From: Silene conica
Lineage: Eukaryota > Streptophyta > Magnoliopsida > Caryophyllales > Caryophyllaceae
Reading direction: 5' to 3'
Assembly: GCA_029255685.2 (NCBI GenBank)
Contig: CM055315.2
Location: 57,073,181 to 57,137,180, forward strand
DNA length: 64,000 bases
Shown: positions 10,101 through 21,264 of the stretch, piece by piece
How positions within the stretch are numbered: position 1 is the first letter of the stretch
How the letters are laid out: the number at the start of each line of letters is the position of its first letter
Notes under the pieces: model-generated
The model's database searches: none
What the model was told of the DNA's origin: nothing
The model's input: the letters and a program-made list of their open reading frames with translations, nothing else
Position numbers and translations under genes: made by a program

Positions 10101-13100
10101 TCAAGTACACAAATTCTTAACGGTACTATCCATCGTAAGCTTGTGACGGATACCGTTTTCTCTCATAAAATACCCACTTTTTCTCTCTTTTCAACACTAT
10201 TCGTGTGGTCCCCTTTCTCTATTAACTCATTTTGTATCCATTTTATCTCACAAAATATCCGTCACAAATAACGATCCGTCGCAAGCAAGACTTACTATTT
10301 CAAGTAAGGGTCACAGTAGGTTAATACATATTTACCCTTAATTATTTTTGACTTATATGCACTCTCTTATAGAAGGTCACTAACTAGGTTATCAACCCAA
10401 TTATTTTTCACTTTCTAACAATTTTAATCATTTCTTACCTTTTTTACCCCACTAAAAACATCATCTCTATTACTTTATCCATTTCTCCCTCCATTCATAT
10501 CCACATTACACATTTTTTTTTTCACGTTTGCCAACGCGTCTTTCGTACAGTAAATATTGTTAGCTACGTATTTTCATAAATTATAAAAATTAGATATTAA
10601 TAATATACTCGCAAAGTCAAATAAAACTAGATCCCACATGAATATAATTTTATTTACGTATCGAGAGAAAATCGAATTTGAATGATTGTTTGTGAATAGT
10701 GTGTAAAATAGAAATGTATAATGTGGATTTGTATGGAGGGAGTAATATTTATTACATATTAAACTCTTCACAATTTTATGCCAATGAAAATCAAAAACTA
10801 CTAGGTCAATAAATGGGTCAATACCAAGAAAGAAGGTCACCATTTGACCTTATTTGTTGTAATGGGTCATGTTAATTAAGTTACTAATGGTTAATTAACT
10901 TGACTCAATTACCTATTGACCCCTCATTCACCTTACTTAGGGATGATCTATTGCCTTTCTTAAAATATGCAAGTATCAAATCAAATAGGAAATAAATGAA
11001 GCATTTTAATGCCTTCTCAATTGTAATATTGTGAGAGATAGATTCTCCGCCTTGAAATTGTGACGGATACTTTTGTCTTTAATAAGACAAGCTGTTAATT
11101 AATAGGTAGAGATCTGTCCATCTCGAATGTAATTGGAGTTGCTTTAGAGCAATAACAATAGTAGTTCTTAGCCTAGGGGTTGTTACCAAGAACTTTATTT
11201 TTATAGTTTTTCTATTGTATTTAAAGGTTTGTTCTTATTTTTAAGAACCAAGTTCTAAAATAAGAACCAAGTTCTTAGTTATTGGAAAATGAGCTACCAA
11301 TTAATATAACTTTGTAAAATGTGAAAACCAATTTAAAATTATTCATTTTATAAATTTTTTCCATCTAAGAACTTTATATAAAGTTCTTCTATTGTGAACA
11401 AAAGTTCTTAAAAATTGGAATTAGTGTATATTGATGTGGCATGTGAAGAACTTTATATAAAATTCTACTATTGCTATTGCTCTTAGTTTGGTTCAGTTAA
11501 ACACTACTGTTTTAATGATTGTAAGCAATTTGGATAACAACTTAAGATGGTCAAATATTATGTGGCCACTCATGTTCTTCACAAATTCCATGGAATTTGA
11601 TAAGAAGACTGATTGGTTACCAAAATCCATGGAAGCAGGATGTTCACTACGGAGCATTAACTAACAAATTATTATTTATTTTGTTTATAACCACCATTAT
11701 AGGACACCATGTAAGTATCCAGGGAAAAAGATAGCTTTCCATGTAAATGAAGGATCAACTGAATATTGGCTCTCTCTTTTGGTGGAGTTTGAGGATGGTG
11801 ATGGAGACGTTGGCTCAATGCATATAAAAGAGGTATTCTATTTTGCATACTCTCATCATTCCCGATCAATTGTTTACGCTCTCCTATCTACGGAGTATGA
11901 TTTATTAGTCAATAATGTACCCTAATCAAAGAAATCAAGATAGAAGCCCACTCTTATTACTTGATCGAGTTAGGTCCCAAACTAAACTAAAAACTCATGA
12001 ACAATTAAGTAGTTGTCAGCTTTGGTGGTCGCAGTATATATATGTACATATATATTTCGTATATCACAAATTTTCGGAAAGCCGATATTCGTCACAAACT
12101 TGTAACGGGTTAAATTAAACCTACCTGAAAAGATAAAAACAAATCATTTGAGATTCTCCATACATTCTACTTTTTGTTTTATTTATTTCTATGGGTGATA
12201 CTTGACTAGCCACAAGTAGAGATGGCAATATGGGCTGGTCCAGGGTGGGCAGCACGAGTCCGACACGGGCACGACACGTCCTAGGTGAATAGTGTCGTAT
12301 AGTACCAACGACACGAGCATGGCATGACCGGATTAGAGGCGGGCCGCGGCTGCGATTTGTGAAAATCATCGTGCCTAGGCAGGGGCATAGCCCACGCACG
12401 AACGAACCGACACGACCTCGGCACAATGGACCTCGAATTTTTGCCCCAACTCTATAAATATCAATTAATTCTCACAATTTTTCTCACAAATCATTTGCCT
12501 ACTTATCTTATAATCTTATATTATTACTCAATACTCATACTCAAGTTATTAAGCAAAAAGTACTAAAAATATACGGAGTAACAATTATAAAACATTTTTT
12601 TTTAAAATAAAAAATAAAGTTAAGTTTTACGCCTTGGCCCACGTGCAAGGCATGATTCGCCCATGGGTCAGGGCACAACCCAAGCACGAAAATGGGCGTG
12701 ACAATAGCGGGCCGCAGAGGGGGGTTGGGGGTTAGTGAGGCAGGCATGACACGACATGGCCCGCCCTATACCCGTGCCTGAGCCGTGCCATTCTTGGAAG
12801 AAGGCACGTGTCAGCCCAACACGGCCCAATGCCAACTCTAGTCACAATTCACAAGTAACACCTAGTGTATATACGAAGTATAATGGTACTCCCTCCATTC
12901 TTTTTATATCACCCCATTTTTTTATACACGTTTGTCAATACTCATTTTGTTTCGATTATATCTTTCATTTTGTTTCGATTATATCTTTCATTTTGTTTCG
13001 ATTATATCTTTCATTTTGTTTCGATTATATCTTTAGCTACGTACTACTAAAAATTATAAAATTTTGATATTCTTAATTCTCTTATCAAGACAAATTAAAA

Positions 13101-14650
13101 AAGATCTCACATAAATATATTTCCGTGAACGGATTGAGAGAAAACTGACGTTAAATACTCGATTGTGAATAGTGTCCAAAAGGGAAATGAGGTGATATAA
13201 AAAGAATGGAGGGAGTATGTCACAAATTCTTATTTGTGACGGACACATCTGTCAGAAGTTTGCGACGGGTCAAGTAATACCCATATGAGTGAGATAAGAC
13301 AAAAATAAAGTATTTAGGAAATAACAAGTTGTTTTGTCTTATCTACCAACATGAATAAATTTGACCCGGTGCAAGTTTGTGACGGATATACCCGTCACAA
13401 GAGACTTGCTCTGTATATATATGGTCAACATCACTTTTTTTATTCTTTTACTATTACTCTACTTATTTTATTAATACCTTTTTCCACCCAAACAGTGTGT
13501 ACTAAAGAAGATAAGTGGTAGAAGATGCAAAAGCATGTACTTTTTAAATTGCCAATGCCATTATGCCACCACTATGTTTCTGTACAAGTTAGAAGAAGGA
13601 AATACGGAGTCAGTCTGATTACAAATTACCGTTGAATATAATGCATGAGCGTACCTAACCATTTGACAAAATGTACTGTTTAGTCCTATTAAGTCATAAA
13701 CTGTATCAATTGCTCTGCTCATGGGGACCATCTACATTTCGATCTGATTTTCTCCATTATTTTTTAAAAATAGTAAGTCTTGCTTGCGACGGGTCGTTAT
13801 TTGTGACGGGTATTTTGTGAGATAAAATGGGTAGAAAATGAGGTAGTGGAGAAAGGGGACCACATGAATAGTGTTGAAGAGAGAGAAAAAGTGGGTATTT
13901 TGTGAGAGGAAACGGTATCCGTCACAAGCTTGCGACGGATAGTGCCGTTGCAAATAAGAATTTGTGTTTTAAAAAATAGATTTTTACTATTTTAAACGGT
14001 TCAGATTAAATTTTGAGATGGTCTAGTGATTATAATTATTTTATAATTTAATGTTATATTAAATGAAGAAAAAAAATATATTAAAATAAGTGTGTATTAG
14101 AAAGGTAACGGAAATAAAATAATAGAGGATCCAAACTCTCTACATTTAACTAATTTTTCGCTAACTGTGTGCTTTCTATTCTCATTTTGCAAATTCCCAT
14201 TTTAATTGGGTATACTTTATAATTAAACAAATCAAGATGATATTGTTAGTGTGCTTATGTTAAATTGTTTTTCACTAATAGTCACATTTAACTATATAAG
14301 ATAATTATAAAAGCCAGTTTTATTGATTCACATAAAAAATGAAGAATGTAAAACAAAAGTAACATTTCACATTTTGTGGTAGTTTTATAACTCGGTTGTG
14401 ATTCATTACTGGAGTGGTGATTGCTGACGAGTAATTTGATTCGATAATGCAGCCAACATCAAATGAATGGATAGAAATGACACATTTATGGGGAGCAAAT
14501 TGGTGTATAATTGGCGGGCCTTTAAGAGGTCCATTTTCAGTGAAATTAACAACACTCTCAACTGGAAGGACGCTTTCAACAAGAGATGTTATCCCTCGAA
14601 ATTGGTCGCCACAAGCTACTTACACCTCTCGTCTTAACTTCCTCCCTTGA
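7121..14650 (+). CDS. EXPB: Beta-expansin, complete four-exon gene
   Basis: Exons are 7121-7265, 7396-7702, 11703-11832 and 14453-14650. All junctions are GT/AG and phases match, giving 780 nt and 259 residues, normal for the family. A hydrophobic signal peptide (about residues 1-20) precedes the double-psi beta-barrel domain (about 35-145) with TWYG, CGACYKVKC and the conserved HFD motif at residues 119-121. The C-terminal cellulose-binding-like (CBM63) domain spans exons 3 and 4, with EYWLSLLVEFED and GPFSVKLTTLSTG, and ends in an expansin-type YTSRLNF tail. By family knowledge this is a secreted, non-hydrolytic wall-loosening protein acting on the matrix-cellulose network. The ATG at 7121 was chosen because it begins the signal peptide; an in-frame open stretch back to 7004 lies upstream of it. 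Introns 2 and 3 are unusually long and carry many MITEs. No internal stop is seen, so the gene looks functional; cDNA would confirm the splicing. Confidence 0.92.
7887..9036. mobile_element. Inverted-repeat element in expansin intron 2
   Basis: The left arm begins AAATTGCCCCCATATG and the right arm ends with its inverse; arms of about 150 bp pair (7887-8036 with 8891-9036). No clear target duplication is visible and no protein is encoded. A Tourist-type MITE (8146-8562) lies inside it. The class is uncertain. Confidence 0.7.
8146..8562. mobile_element. Tourist/PIF-Harbinger-type MITE nested in another element
   Basis: The terminal repeats are GACCATCCCCAAGCA and its exact inverse, flanked on both sides by TTA (8143-8145, 8563-8565), the usual three-base target of PIF/Harbinger elements. 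The body repeats GTGACCA-type words. It is non-coding. Confidence 0.85.
9083..9365. mobile_element. Stowaway-type MITE inserted in an older MITE
   Basis: The ends read CTTCCTCCGTTCATATC and its inverse, with TA on both sides. The flanks (about 9040-9080 and 9368-9520) match consecutive internal parts of the Stowaway at 4160-4415. The insertion therefore split an older copy of that family. Confidence 0.75.
9526..9908. mobile_element. Tourist-type MITE with TAA target duplication
   Basis: The ends are GGGTAACATTATTGGTCAGA and an inverse differing at a few positions. TAA is present at 9523-9525 and 9909-9911. The interior has many AAGTCTTAAGACTT-like palindromic words. It is non-coding and lies within expansin intron 2. 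Confidence 0.8.
10105..10303. mobile_element. GACGGGT-family MITE, copy 1 (intron 2)
   Basis: About 200 bp, starting ACACAAATTCTTA and ending CGCAAGCAAGACTTACTATT, with TTGTGACGGATACC near one end and ATCCGTCACAAATAACG near the other. The same sequence occurs in opposite orientation at 13775-13968 in intron 3. It has no coding capacity. Confidence 0.75.
10484..10742. mobile_element. Stowaway-type MITE
   Basis: The ends read CTCCCTCCATTCATATCCAC and its approximate inverse at the right. TA follows the right end; the left flank is TT. It is non-coding and lies in expansin intron 2. Confidence 0.7.
11147..11482. mobile_element. Tourist-type MITE with TTA target duplication
   Basis: The terminal repeats are GAGCAATAACAATAGTAG and its inverse with one change, flanked by TTA at 11144-11146 and 11483-11485. 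It lies about 220 bp before expansin exon 3. It is non-coding. Confidence 0.8.
12217..12840. mobile_element. hAT-like non-autonomous element, GC-rich ends
   Basis: The ends are TAGAGATGGCAATATGGGC and an imperfect inverse (TAGAGTTGGCATTGGGCC on the other strand). The eight bases outside each end (GCCACAAG left, GTCACAAT right) agree at six positions, as expected for an aged hAT target duplication. The terminal 200 bp on each side are rich in GGGCACGAC-type words, while the centre is AT-rich. It lies in expansin intron 3. The open frames in it are not genes. Confidence 0.65.
12889..13215. mobile_element. Stowaway-type MITE with internal tandem array
   Basis: The ends read CTCCCTCCATTCTTTTTATA and the exact inverse, with TA on both sides. 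Inside, at about 12942-13034, a 23-bp unit (CATTTTGTTTCGATTATATC plus TTT) is repeated four times. Confidence 0.85.
13219..13412. mobile_element. GACGGGT-family hairpin MITE
   Basis: The ends (CACAAATTCTTATTTGTGAC on the left, CCCGTCACAAGAGACTTGCT on the right) and the inner segments with TTTGCGACGGGTC and GACCCGGTGCAAG are inverted with respect to each other. It starts directly after the preceding Stowaway's TA duplication. A related hairpin is embedded in the arms of the element at 5609-6572. Class unassigned. Confidence 0.6.
13775..13968. mobile_element. GACGGGT-family MITE, copy 2 (intron 3, inverted)
   Basis: This is the reverse complement of the copy at 10105-10303, with scattered substitutions; both ends (AGTAAGTCTTGCTTGCGACG and the ACAAATTCTTA end) are preserved. 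The two copies face each other across expansin exon 3. Confidence 0.75.
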
Positions 14651-15198
14651 ACCTCTCCGCCTCTAAAACTTTCCAACGCCCCATAATAATACGTTTTCAC
14701 CCTATATTACCCCTACCTTTATTAATTTTTTTTTTTTGGGTTCCCTACGGACCGTGATTTGAACGTGTTTGGTGTTTGGTAGGCAGAATTGGAGCCCTCT
14801 TCTAAAGTAGAAGTGCGAGCGAAGTCATGTGAGTCATCGATGTGACCGTGTGTTATTGCAATTTGTATGTTGTGTTATGTTATCTTATGTTATGTGTGGG
14901 ATTCTGATTGTCACAAGTTATGTAAGCTATTGTTTTGTCTTTCTCAATGAGCGTTAAGAACAAAGTGTATGAGCTTCAAGTTCAACTCAATTCTGAGTAT
15001 TGTGATGGTAGACGAGTTGTGACAATTTAAGTTAACTTATTTCCTCTATTTTGTCTCATATCTTATTTAAGTTATTTAAGGTTTACAATGCAGTATATGT
15101 TAAACTTACGCAAGGAATTTGTGCTTGTCTTTCCCTAGTACTAATTACAATAGACGAAGTAACACGATAGTTCTGCTTACACGGAAATATAGAGAAAA
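14651..15198. other. Expansin 3' flank, no further feature seen
   Basis: This presumably holds the expansin 3' UTR followed by intergenic DNA. No confident polyadenylation site can be chosen by eye and no open frame has a recognisable domain. At 15199-15220 a CTAG followed by a partial hairpin (CCCGTACGTTTCACGG) resembles a Helitron 3' end on the minus strand, but no partner end was found up to 15633. Confidence 0.4.
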
Positions 15199-15633
15199 CT
15201 AGTTTTTATCCCGTACGTTTCACGGATACTAAAATAATGTGTGATAAATTTCATGATAAAATGATCTAAAACAATCTCCTTTAAGATCCATCTATGTCTC
15301 CAAAATTTATCTCAAATTTATTCAACCAAGTGAAATACTAAAGCTCCGTCTCTTGAAAAATCCACAATCTAGGAAACTAACCCTTGCGCTCGACAACTTT
15401 TTTAAGATTAAGATTTTACTTTGGAACGACCAAGTTAAAAAAAACATTACAAAATACTTCCTCCATTTTTCTATTTTCTTCCCATTTCTCCTTTTTTTGC
15501 AAATTATTTCTTTCTTCCCATTTATCATCTTTCCTTTTTTGACCATCTGATTGACTATATAGTCTTTGTCCCACTTATATATTTACAATATTTGCCATTG
15601 TTTTTCATTGTTTATTCTCTTTTAATTGTTTAA

Positions 15634-17262
15634 CTAGTTTTAAACCCGTGCAAATTGCACGGGTATATTTTTAGAAAAAATGTGGTGGATAATTAATATT
15701 ATCGAATAGTGTCAATAATACGTGAATATTTTGCATTCAATTTCTATTATATTGATAATACGTTAAAATGCATGTTTTAAATAAAGTTTAGCAAATTAAA
15801 TTGAGTACCCAAAAATGTAAATATTACTATAAAATCAAAACAGTTGTTTAAATGAATAACGATTACATTATCCTTCAACAAAACCTACCCAAACCCGTCT
15901 ATTTGTACTTCATATAGATTGTAACTGCTATGTTCCACCATCTGCCCCACTTATGTAAACCTCCCACTTATTGCTTTAATTAACTGTTTTTAAACCACCC
16001 ATTAATGACTGCCAGATTTGTTTGGGTTTGTAATTGTTGGCCCATAATGTTTTTTCGGAAGGTTGAGGTTGCTGGTTGACCCATATTGAAATTCGAAAAG
16101 CTGGCCCTTCATTTGACGTCGGAATACTGGCCATTTTTTGAATTGACAATCGATTGAAATGACGAATAGTGTTGTCGTTCTAACGAATTTGTTGTAGCGG
16201 AATGTTCCGGTAACCTATCATTGTCACCTTCCCGATGGAATGGCGGCTGGTAGTTAGTTGCTGAAATGTTTTGCTCCAAATCAATTCTCGGTGATGATTG
16301 GCTATCGTACCAGATCTGAGAGAATTTTTACAATTTAAATATTTTCGGAAAATAAAGAACAATTTATATTTCGTAATTATTGTCTTTACTGTAACAATTT
16401 ATAAATAAATACTTTTGCTTCTAATAAAATTATTTAATTATATTTAATTACAATTGGCTTGTATATATTTTTTATGCATATAATATATACAACATGCTTT
16501 TATTGATTTTTATATAATTAGTTACATAAAGGAGTTTATAATATTTTTTTATATTTGATTTTAAGTATATAACCATTCATTGAAAATCAAAATAAGTTTT
16601 TAAAATATATATACAAAATTACGCCATTCATGATTTAAATAAAAATGTTCGTAATGTTTCAAAATCTACGATTTTGGGATTTATTTGGAAAACGTAGTAT
16701 ATTTGGCAGTTATTGTGCAGGAAAATCATCAAATATTATGCGGGATTCACCTGAGTGAATTAAAAAAAAAAATACGCCATTAACTCATAATCAGATTATA
16801 ATTTGCGTGGAGGAGTTTATAATTTTTATTACGCCATTAACTCATAATCAGATTATAATTTGCGTGGAGGAGTTTATAATTTCTTTTTCCTGATTGTATA
16901 TTAATATTACGTTATTTTAATCTTGTTTAAAATCTTGTATGTTCGATTTTTTATTGTTGTAAATTGTTATTAATCATAATATTCTAATCATCTAAATAAA
17001 TTGTGGTCTAATTATCACGTAGATAATGTGTATTTCTAATTAATTGATTTATATAAAAATGTTCGTAATGTTTCGTAATCTACGATTTTAGGCATTTAAT
17101 TTGGAATACGTAGAATATTAGGCGGTTATTGTGCAGAGAAATCATAAAGTATTATGCGGGACCCACCTGAGTGAAAAAAAAAAAAAAAAAAAAAAAAAAC
17201 TTGGATGAATGACGTGGCGCAACCACAGCCTGATAAATGTTTCATTATTTATATAGATAAGA
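15634..17262 (-). mobile_element. Non-autonomous Helitron
   Basis: Read on the minus strand it begins TCTTATCTATATAAATAATG after an A (17263) and ends in CTAG at 15634 followed by T. Six bases before the CTAG there is a perfect hairpin (CCCGTGCAATTTGCACGGG with its flanking A and T, 15644-15664). These are the standard Helitron signals: TC start, hairpin plus CTRR end, insertion between A and T. No Rep/helicase gene is present. The interior has a 58-bp tandem duplication (about 16771-16880) and a direct repeat of about 135 bp (16625-16760 against 17045-17180). Interval 17263-17829 after it is AT-rich with no feature seen. Confidence 0.8.
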
Positions 17263-17829
17263 TTTGGCCCACATGCAAATCTTCCATTACTTTTTCATTG
17301 TTTAATCAATTTTCTTAATAATTGTGTAAAAAGAAATGAGAAGAAAATAGAAAAATTGAGGAAGTAAAACATTGCAGGCCATGGGGTGATTAGTTCTTAC
17401 TACTTGAATCAACCTTGAATCCACTACCATTACCTTGTTGCAACATTTTATACTTAAGACGTCTTAAATGAATCCCCGTCTCCTTACTTCAAATGAATCC
17501 CCGTCTCCTTTATCATAGAGAAATGTTTTCCTTCAACAAAGAAAATATTAATTAAGAAGCAATCTTCCTTCCTACGTCTCTCCATTTCCCTTCATTCTCT
17601 TTTCCCTTCCCTCTTTTCCTTTACCCTTCCGCCTCCATTTTTTTATATTTCGATACAATATTGGTAAATTAAATAAGTTTAAATATTACATAAATAAACA
17701 CGAATTTTGCTATTTATTCGCGTTCGCATAAATAAATCTTGCTTCCTTCATCCCACTTTTAGGAAAGATACAGTGTCATTCCAAAATAACTAATGTCGCT
17801 TATGTTTGTGATGCGGTGAAAAGTAACAT

Positions 17830-17992
17830 TGTTGGAACATATATCCTGCACAGTTAGTGCGACTACAATTTAAATCTCTTACAAGATCACAAAGGGATAC
17901 TTTGTATATTTATCAATTAATTAATGATGCGTGTTGTAATACACCAAAAATAATAAATCTAAATCTATTAGCTGATAGCTAGCACTACAAGA
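17830..17992 (+). repeat. Copia LTR start fragment, + orientation
   Basis: The fragment begins TGTTGGAACATATATCCTGC and continues through words shared with the LTR at 1886 (TTAGTGCGAC, AAATCTCTTA, GGATACTTTGTAT). The homology then fades and a CACTA end follows. The LTR at 18591-19898 points the other way, so the two LTR starts face outward from this block. Confidence 0.6.
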
Positions 17993-18260
17993 AATCTGCT
18001 AAATACCGTCCGAAAAAAATGGTCGGCGTGGAGAAAAATCGGTCGGTAAAATCAATTAGCGACCGAGTTTGGGCAACTAACGACCGAAGAAATTGGGTTG
18101 GTAAAAATTTATTACCAACCGATTTTTTCGGTCGGTAATTTATCTACCGAATTTTTAGTCGGTAATTAAGTATTTCGGTTGGTAATTTTACCTACCAAAT
18201 ATTCGGTTAGTAATTAAATATTTCGGTCGGTAAATTGTTTTTTTGGTCGGTAATTAGCAG
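17993..18260. mobile_element. CACTA (En/Spm-type) transposon end
   Basis: The segment begins CACTACAAGAAATCTGC, the diagnostic CACTA terminal motif. It carries dense subterminal repeats of GGTCGGTAAT and its inverse, ACCGACC/TACCGACC, over about 250 bp. The opposite terminus (ending CTTGTAGTG) was not found nearby, so this is a fragment. No transposase is present. The following interval 18261-18590 has no recognised feature. Confidence 0.7.
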
Positions 18261-18590
18261 GTGAATTGTAGGCTATTTTCTACCCCTCTAATGCTTATTC
18301 TTATAAATACAATGGTAGACTTATCAAGAATAAGATTGAATTCACGAATTGTTTAAATCGGTTAGTCATCGTCTTTAATAAAGAGAGTAGTGATTATCTC
18401 ATTTCGGTCTCAAATCACCCTAGAATCCCCTAAACAGCTTTCGCTCTATTAGGTTTAGTCTATTGTTCTTAGGCAAGCCCACCCTTCCAATCTTTCGATC
18501 TAGGTCAGGTTTAACAAAACAAACTGGTCTCCTCCGTGCACTCAATCGACTAGTTTTATGGTTCAATTGCCGTCAAACAATCCTTATCGC

Positions 18591-19898
18591 AGTACTTGTG
18601 GGAAAATATCTGTATATATTCCCAATTCTTTATATACAGGATTATAACAAATTTATAATGTACGATTTATAGTCATAAACGAAGAACAAGATACAAAGAT
18701 TGGGCTTAAGAAATAACCTTTTGTCCTTGCAAAGGCCTAAGATCAGATATCAAATTAGATATCCTCCTAATCGTTATGTCATGAGAAATACCCTTTCCTG
18801 AGCTAGAAACTGCAAAATAAACTTTAATTTTGTGTAAGATGAAAGCTAGAGGGAGAGATGAGGGAAGTAATCATGTAACTCGTGTGTCATAGGGAGGCGT
18901 GCCAAGAGGTATTTATAGGGGGTGGTAGTCGATAGTCAGTATATCTCTTAACCACCTTACATAGTTTAGATAGGAATCTCAAATCCGTATTTGAGTCTGC
19001 CTAAACTACTGCCTAAACAAATAACAAAATCTATCTCTTCGCACTACCTACTACTGACCGAAATTCCCTCCATCTGGCCGAAATTTTATCTGTTTCGGTT
19101 CCTAGGAGCCGATTTTATTTATTGCATAAAGTCGGTTATTATCCTCTCTTATGTATAATGATTATTTTATAAATATCATATATTTATAATTTAATAATTA
19201 AATATAGCTGTTTATATTCAACTAAATCATTTAATCTTTATTAAATAATTTCATTACACACTAATTAAATATAACATTTTATATTAAATTACGAATTAAC
19301 ATTTTAATTCGTTTTAGCTAATACTCCCTCCTACCCAACTTAAATGTCCCATTGTACATTTCCGTCTATTCAGGATATTGTCCCGCATTATCTATTTTTG
19401 GGAAGTTTTTTACCAAATTTTTACCATTCTACGCTTATTAATTTTCATTTATTACTCACCCACCCACCCATTACCCCACTTACTTTATACAAATCATAAC
19501 ACTCTCTCTCCAATCTACATACCCGTACTCAACCAAAATATTAAACAACTAGTATCTCATAAATTTTGTACTTTCGTCACAGTGGGTAGGAGGGACTATT
19601 ATTTAATCAGTATTAAGTAATTATATCATCATTACTTTGACTAACCGTTTAGTCGGATAGGGTATCAATATGATTGCATTTTCATCTAATCATATCTCTC
19701 AGATTTAATCCTTTAGGTGTGACTCTTAGGGACCAGTTAATTACCGCCATCTGTATGACAATAACGTCAAACTTTCTAGCAAGCCAACCGTTATTGATAA
19801 ACGTGAATCAACTGGGTAAAATACAAAGTATGCCCTGTGTTCCTTTAAGAGATTTATACGTGTTATCGCACTAACTGTTGAGGACACTAGCTCCAACA
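18591..19898 (-). repeat. Copia LTR, minus orientation, with inserted MITE
   Basis: On the minus strand it begins TGTTGGAGCTAGTGTCC at 19898 and follows the LTR at 1886-2879 along its whole length, including the shared TTATAATCCTG near the end and an LTR end at about 18591 (TTTTCCCACA). It is longer only because of a 273-bp Stowaway at 19324-19596. No primer site or gag follows, so it is a solo or truncated LTR. Confidence 0.75.
19324..19596. mobile_element. Stowaway-type MITE inside a Copia LTR
   Basis: The ends are CTCCCTCCTACCCA and TGGGTAGGAGGGAC, flanked by TA. The insertion splits a stretch that is continuous in the related LTRs (ATTAAATAAT region). Confidence 0.8.
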
Positions 19899-20082
19899 GT
19901 ACTAAGTAAATATGTCAATCCTACCACTTTACTACCATGGCTTCCCTCATCCCAACATATAAAAGAATTAGCTACGCATGACTAAGGGAGCTAAACTAAC
20001 AATTGTGATGGGAATGAAATAAGACATAATGAAATATATAATTAAACTAATTATGAAAAATAAAGGAACAACAATAATAATA

Positions 20083-20279
20083 CTCCCTCCGAGTCATAGT
20101 AATGGTTCCTTTACTTTTATGCACAAAAAATAAGGAAATGATTCTAAACCACACAAAACACCCTACCCCACACTGAATTGATTTTGGACCACAAAAAAGT
20201 TACTAAAAATGGAAATAGGAACCATTACTAAACTCGCACCAAAAAGAAAGTAAGAACCATTACTCCGACTCGGAGGGAG
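20083..20279. mobile_element. Stowaway-type MITE, 197 bp
   Basis: Terminal repeats of about 30 bp begin CTCCCTCCGAGTC; the right end is the inverse with minor changes. TA lies on both sides. The interval from 20282 to 21264 is AT-rich intergenic DNA with no supported feature. Confidence 0.85.
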
Positions 20280-21264
20280 TAAGAGATAAGAATTAAAGTA
20301 AAAGCAATTAGAATTAAGGAAGAAAAATGATTACTAAATAGATCCAGAATTCGATGCAAGAGAGTAATGTTGAACAATGAAAAAATGTCTGACAAAAGTA
20401 ACCCTATTGGACCAGCCCCAATCACTCGTTGTAAACCCATATTTAGAGTAACCCTGTTGGACCAACCCTACTCTACCCACCCATAAACCCCACATAAGGC
20501 TTATTTCATTAGTTTGATTTTTTCTAAGAAATTAGTTATTTCCCTTTTTATATTCTAATATCTAAGGTAATTTTTTTAATTATTTGTCATTTTATGTAAT
20601 TTTTAAATATTTATTTGGAAACTTATTTCATTATTTATGCGACGATTTGTAGATATTGTGACCGGTTTATTAAACATGCATCCAATAATTTTTCTCAAAA
20701 AATTATCAAATAGACATTTTTGTATTCGAATATCAATTTATGTATCTAATTAAATTATAAACATTTTTGTGATATCAATTTTATATTCGAATATCAAATT
20801 ATGAAATCATAAATTTGAAATTTTATTTGTTGCTCATTACATTGTCAAAGGTCGTTCAATGATGCTTATAAAATTGTTATTTTGAGTTGTTTTATTGACA
20901 ATGAAGAATGAATGTCAATTTTATTATATTCGATTTTAATCAATATTATAAAATCTGAAAACTTACAAATTTGAATCATATACTGAAGCAATAAAAATAT
21001 GATAAGCCAAGGGAAGGGAATTAAATTGATACGTGTGTAATGAAAACAATTGAACTTTGAAAAGTTAACTTTCAACAACAGAGCGACACGTCAGCTCTGT
21101 GGTTGTTGCTTTTATAAATAAGATTCTCTATATTGATGGATTTATTTGCTTTAGACAAATCAATTTGATCTAAAGAAATAATATGGAATTTTATTATTAT
21201 TTTACGGTTAAATACACTATTATTTCAAAAACAAGTTACCATAAATTTTAACAATATCGATCGG

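Noticed and set aside
17993..18400. Complete CACTA transposon
   Set aside because: The opposite CTTGTAGTG end was not found; GAGTAGTG near 18383 is too different.
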